A stretch of DNA of 64,000 bases from an uncultured Flavobacteriaceae bacterium (GTDB lineage Bacteria; Bacteroidota; Bacteroidia; Flavobacteriales; Flavobacteriaceae): contig CANLWN010000001.1 of the NCBI GenBank assembly GCA_947494825.1, positions 372,001 to 436,000 of the forward strand, in the 5' to 3' direction. Positions within the stretch are counted from its first letter, which is position 1, and the number at the start of each line of letters is the position of its first letter. The notes under the pieces were generated by a model. It was not told the DNA's origin. It searched no databases and saw only the letters and a list, made by a program, of their open reading frames with translations. Shown here piece after piece: positions 61,493 to 64,000 of the stretch. The translations under genes and the position numbers were made by a program.

Positions 61493-62194
61493 TTAGTTGA
61501 CCCTTGCCCAAACTTCTTTAACCTTTTCATCGGTCTCTTTAGCTTCGTAGGCCAAATTCAGCTTTCCTACCTCGAACGTAATCATGAGCTCTTCCGCTGT
61601 GGTCTCAACAAGGTAGAGCGCTCTGTATTTGCCCTGGTTGTTTTCCCAGGTACCCGTATTGATATGCTCATCGCAATTGGTCCCCGGGCCTGGACCTATA
61701 CCCGGGTATTCCCTGTAAATGTCCACTAATGTTCCATTTGCTTTGAACTCCCATGTACTTTGTATTTCGCAATTATCAGTGGTTTCATCCAGTACCCCAT
61801 CGACAAAAATCTGCTCCAGTTGCCATTTTCCGATAATAGGGTCCTGCCTTTCAATGGTGTTGCTTTCGGACGTTCCGCCCTTGCCGTCCTTGGCAACGAC
61901 CTTAAAGGAAATGGGGTACTTGATATCGGTATGTTCCGAAGACAGCCAGTTGTAGCCGAGTTTCGTTAAATCTGCCCCCGCTATCTGTGTGTTGGCATAA
62001 AAATCATAGACGATCTTGTCCCCGTTGGGATCGGTCGCGGCCTTCCAGGTAAAATTGATGCTGTTGCCCAAGTCTTCCGCCGCTACCTCGATCGTCACGG
62101 CCGAAGGAGGCTCGTTTACCTCATTGCCCCCTCTGTCGCAGGAGATATACAATACGCTTAAGAATGTGGTTGTTGCCCAAACTACTTTTTTCAT
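61493..62194 (-). CDS. mosaic lipoprotein A: Ig-like front domain, lipocalin-like end
   Basis: The 233-residue protein has a lipoprotein signal with SVLYISCDRGG. Residues about 27-115 (PPSAVTIEVAAEDLGNSINF, KAATDPNGDKIVYDFYAN) form a fibronectin/Ig-like domain almost identical to that of the next gene. The C-terminal part from about 118 (IIGKWQLEQIFVDGVLDETT, NTGTWENNQGKYRALYLV) resembles lipocalin-like bacterial domains and is unrelated in sequence to that of lipoprotein B. It is downstream of B by 49 bases and probably co-transcribed. Confidence 0.75.
   Translation of the reverse strand: MKKVVWATTTFLSVLYISCDRGGNEVNEPPSAVTIEVAAEDLGNSINFTWKAATDPNGDKIVYDFYANTQIAGADLTKLGYNWLSSEHTDIKYPISFKVVAKDGKGGTSESNTIERQDPIIGKWQLEQIFVDGVLDETTDNCEIQSTWEFKANGTLVDIYREYPGIGPGPGTNCDEHINTGTWENNQGKYRALYLVETTAEELMITFEVGKLNLAYEAKETDEKVKEVWARVN
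62011..62122 (-). repeat. 112-bp segment identical to 62765-62876
   Basis: The two mosaic lipoprotein genes share this 112-base segment without a mismatch, in the same direction, inside the Ig-like domain. Identity stays high on the C-terminal side of the segment through the rest of the domain and drops at the lipocalin-like part. A recent duplication or gene conversion is indicated. Confidence 0.9.
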
Positions 62195-62243
62195 GAACTG
62201 ATTATTTTATGGTTAACATGGTACCCGAACACTTTTTAAAAAC

Positions 62244-62948
62244 CTATTGGCGGATATAAATATCGCGAATGGCCACTGTGCTATCGTCTATACTATCTCT
62301 ATAGCTAAGGGCAAGTTCTTTTTCTTTGACGGTGTATTGTACAACTGCCGTTTCGCCGTCATCATCGTAGGTGACCATTAACTTATTTGCGGAGGGGATG
62401 GACCATTTTCCTGTATAACTCTCATCGGAATCTGGCACACATTCGTTGGGATCTCCGGATAGACTTCCGTGGGAGATATATGCAAAGGTCATGTTTTCCA
62501 TAAGGGTCAGGGTGGTCTTTTTATGGCAATCGTCCAATTGGTACGGTACATCGTCTTCAAATGTGGCCGATAATTGCCAAATACCTACCAAGGGGTCCTG
62601 TCTTTCAATGGTATTGCTCTCGGACGTTCCGCCCTTACCGTCCTTGGCAATGACTTTAAAGGAAATAGGGTACTTGATATCGGTATGTTCCGAAAACAGC
62701 CAGTTGTAGCCGAGTTTCGTTAGGCCTGCCCCTGCTGTTTGCTTGTTGGCATAAAAATCGTACACGATCTTGTCCCCGTTGGGATCGGTCGCGGCCTTCC
62801 AGGTAAAATTGATGCTGTTGCCCAAGTCTTCCGCCGCTACCTCGATCGTCACGGCCGAAGGAGGCTCGTTTACCTCGTTCTTGTCTTTATCGCAGGAAAT
62901 GTTCAGCACAGATAAAACTAAGGTCTGGATTAAAATTGCTTTCCTCAT
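62244..62948 (-). CDS. mosaic lipoprotein B: Ig-like front domain, lipocalin-like end
   Basis: The 234-residue protein has a lipoprotein signal with SVLNISCDKDK. The front domain is nearly the same as in lipoprotein A, down to long identical DNA, while the C-terminal part differs (LVGIWQLSATFEDDVPYQLD, SYTGKWSIPSANKLMVTYDD). Both C-terminal parts keep the G-x-W start of lipocalin-like domains. The gene is first in the pair and lies about 150 bases from the inverted repeats near 63097-63228. Confidence 0.75.
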   Translation of the reverse strand: MRKAILIQTLVLSVLNISCDKDKNEVNEPPSAVTIEVAAEDLGNSINFTWKAATDPNGDKIVYDFYANKQTAGAGLTKLGYNWLFSEHTDIKYPISFKVIAKDGKGGTSESNTIERQDPLVGIWQLSATFEDDVPYQLDDCHKKTTLTLMENMTFAYISHGSLSGDPNECVPDSDESYTGKWSIPSANKLMVTYDDDGETAVVQYTVKEKELALSYRDSIDDSTVAIRDIYIRQ

Positions 62949-63335
62949 GTCGGTTATTTTCTAGGGGTTCTCCCCTGTTAAATCCCATTAAGTTGCGGAT
63001 AAAATGACCGGAAAGAAAAACCTATGTAATATTCGGGCGTATAGCGGAATAGGTGGGAAAGTTGTAATCAAAAATTAACAGTTGGCCGTGGATTGTTGGC
63101 GAGTTATATTGGTTTCATTGCAGAAAAATCCTTGAACATCCTTCAAAAGATGTTTAAGGATTGGGTTGGTGGTACGCGGCCAAATGATGATGCGCTTGTC
63201 GAACTGGAAATAACTCGCCAGAGTTATTCCATTTCGATAATGCCTAGATTCATAGCATTTGGGAGCTGCTCTTCTAAGAAAAGATATTTGGGCGTTTGTT
63301 TGAACTTTTAGACCATTTCTGAAAATGATTCCTGG
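62949..63335. other. non-coding region with nested inverted repeats
   Basis: No gene is evident. TGGCGAGTTAT (63097-63107) and its exact complement ATAACTCGCCA (63210-63220) frame 102 bases. Inside lies an imperfect 14-bp inverted repeat (63127-63140 with 63149-63162, one mismatch). AATAACTC (63209-63216) also pairs with GAGTTATT (63221-63228) as a tight hairpin. The set lies between the lipoprotein genes and the recombinase relic and could be recombination or regulatory sites. Confidence 0.55.
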
Positions 63336-63972
63336 TTGGAATTAGACTCTTTTGAGGTGTATTTCGGGGAAATCAAATGCAATACTGAAACCTTGTTCGA
63401 AAGGTGTAATGTAAAGAGTTGGGAAAAAGGGACCACGAACTTCCATGAGAAGGGGAAAGATTACCTGAGCGATTCTGAAATGAAAACCTTTTTGGAGGCC
63501 TCCAAAAAAACAAGATACCCAAAAAGAAATTACTTGCTATTGATGATGATGTACCGACATGGTCTTCGGGTTAGTGAAACTATTGCGCTCAAGAAATTTA
63601 AAGGACTCCCTAATTTGGATTAATCGTTTGAAAGGCGGATTGTCTACTGAACACCCAATCTCAGGAGATGAACTTAGAGCGATTAAGCGATATCTCAATT
63701 ATCGTAAAGATAATCTTCCTTGGCTATTTGTAAGTGAAAGAGGAATACCTCTTACCAGACAAGCAGTGTCCTATGTTGTTTCAACCGTAGGTAAGAAAGC
63801 AAATATCAAGAATATCCATCCGCATACGCTAAGACATTTGTGCGGATTCTATTTGGCCAATATGGGCTACGACCTTCGTTTGATTCAGAACTATCTTGGT
63901 CATCGTGACCCAAAACATACTGCGCAATATACTAGGGTAGCAAGCAAAAGGTTTGAGAAGCTTTGGAAATGA
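63336..63972 (+). pseudogene. FimB/FimE-like tyrosine recombinase with a frameshift
   Basis: The first frame reads KDYLSDSEMKTFLEAS and MYRHGLRVSETIAL, then leaves frame at about 63594. The second frame continues with LKDSLIWINRLKGGLSTEHP, NIHPHTLRHLCGFYLANMGY, LIQNYLGHRDPKHTAQYTRV and ends at 63972. The catalytic set is visible: R in HGLRVSE, K in RLKGG, HTLRH, GHRD and Y in AQYTRV. It lacks the usual N-terminal arm-binding domain and its sequence is close to FimB/FimE of enterobacteria, which invert the fim promoter. Relative to those proteins about eleven bases are missing around the frameshift. The start is unclear; a TTG at 63336 is the first possible. Confidence 0.8.
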
Positions 63973-64000
63973 AAATTAAGAAAATCACTTATTGGTTCCG

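Noticed and set aside
1-64000. tRNA, rRNA or riboswitch genes
   Set aside because: No cloverleaf, rRNA block or known riboswitch core was recognised by eye on either strand; a covariance-model search would be needed to exclude small ones.

Overview
The window looks like chromosomal DNA of a marine-type member of the Flavobacteriaceae (Bacteroidota). Supporting signs are promoter elements of the Bacteroidota form TAnnTTTG, start codons without Shine-Dalgarno sequences, many short secreted lipoproteins, TonB-dependent receptor families, DUF4251/DUF2807/DUF3052/DUF2652 proteins, membrane-bound AraC-type regulators and a peptidase M61. No rRNA or tRNA gene and no CRISPR array was seen.

Layout. 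1-4.6 kb: an XdhC-like and a MobA-like gene for molybdenum-enzyme maturation, an exported amidohydrolase, and a protealysin-like M4 peptidase overlapping its probable inhibitor (emfourin family). 4.6-9.9 kb: an ECF sigma factor with a membrane partner, a MORN-repeat protein, a TonB-plug protein with a macroglobulin-like front half, and DUF3052. 9.9-16 kb: a GH37 trehalase lipoprotein tail-to-tail with a membrane-anchored GH113-like enzyme, DUF2652, a lysine-rich repeat protein and an exported thioredoxin-fold protein. 16-29.8 kb: a large BNR/sortilin-like protein, an exported methyltransferase, NTF2-like proteins, a GH3 enzyme divergent from a NUDIX-type regulator, DUF4251, a threonine/serine dehydratase-like enzyme, a bestrophin and a lipoprotein. 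29.9-30.5 kb: a tandem array of four micro-genes for 36-37 residue basic peptides. 30.8-45.4 kb: MscS (YbdG type), a Bcr/CflA exporter, hydrolases, two 7TM-AraC regulators, M61 and S33-type peptidases, a ketopantoate reductase, small membrane proteins, a second DUF4251 and a HELVH metallopeptidase. 45.5-50.8 kb: a DUF2807 protein, a three-gene copper-uptake-like operon and a hydrolase.

From about 51.0 to 59.9 kb the DNA is clearly AT-richer and intergenic regions are long, which suggests an acquired island. It holds a universal stress protein, an AraC HTH-only protein, unknown genes and a two-gene cassette encoding a RecQ helicase fused to a phosphoribosyltransferase domain and a DprA-like protein. 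This cassette sits exactly between two 164-bp imperfect direct repeats and is the best candidate for a mobile defence or DNA-handling system. The last 4 kb hold a frameshifted outer-membrane protein gene, another barrel-like protein, two mosaic lipoproteins with an almost identical front half, a set of inverted repeats and a frameshifted FimB/FimE-like tyrosine recombinase. Together these resemble a decayed phase-variation locus.

The strongest candidates for something undescribed are the micro-gene array (29916-30501), the RecQ-PRTase/DprA cassette with its repeats (56060-59917), and the recombinase, inverted-repeat and mosaic-lipoprotein neighbourhood (61493-63972). All assignments are by reading the sequence; no database search was possible.
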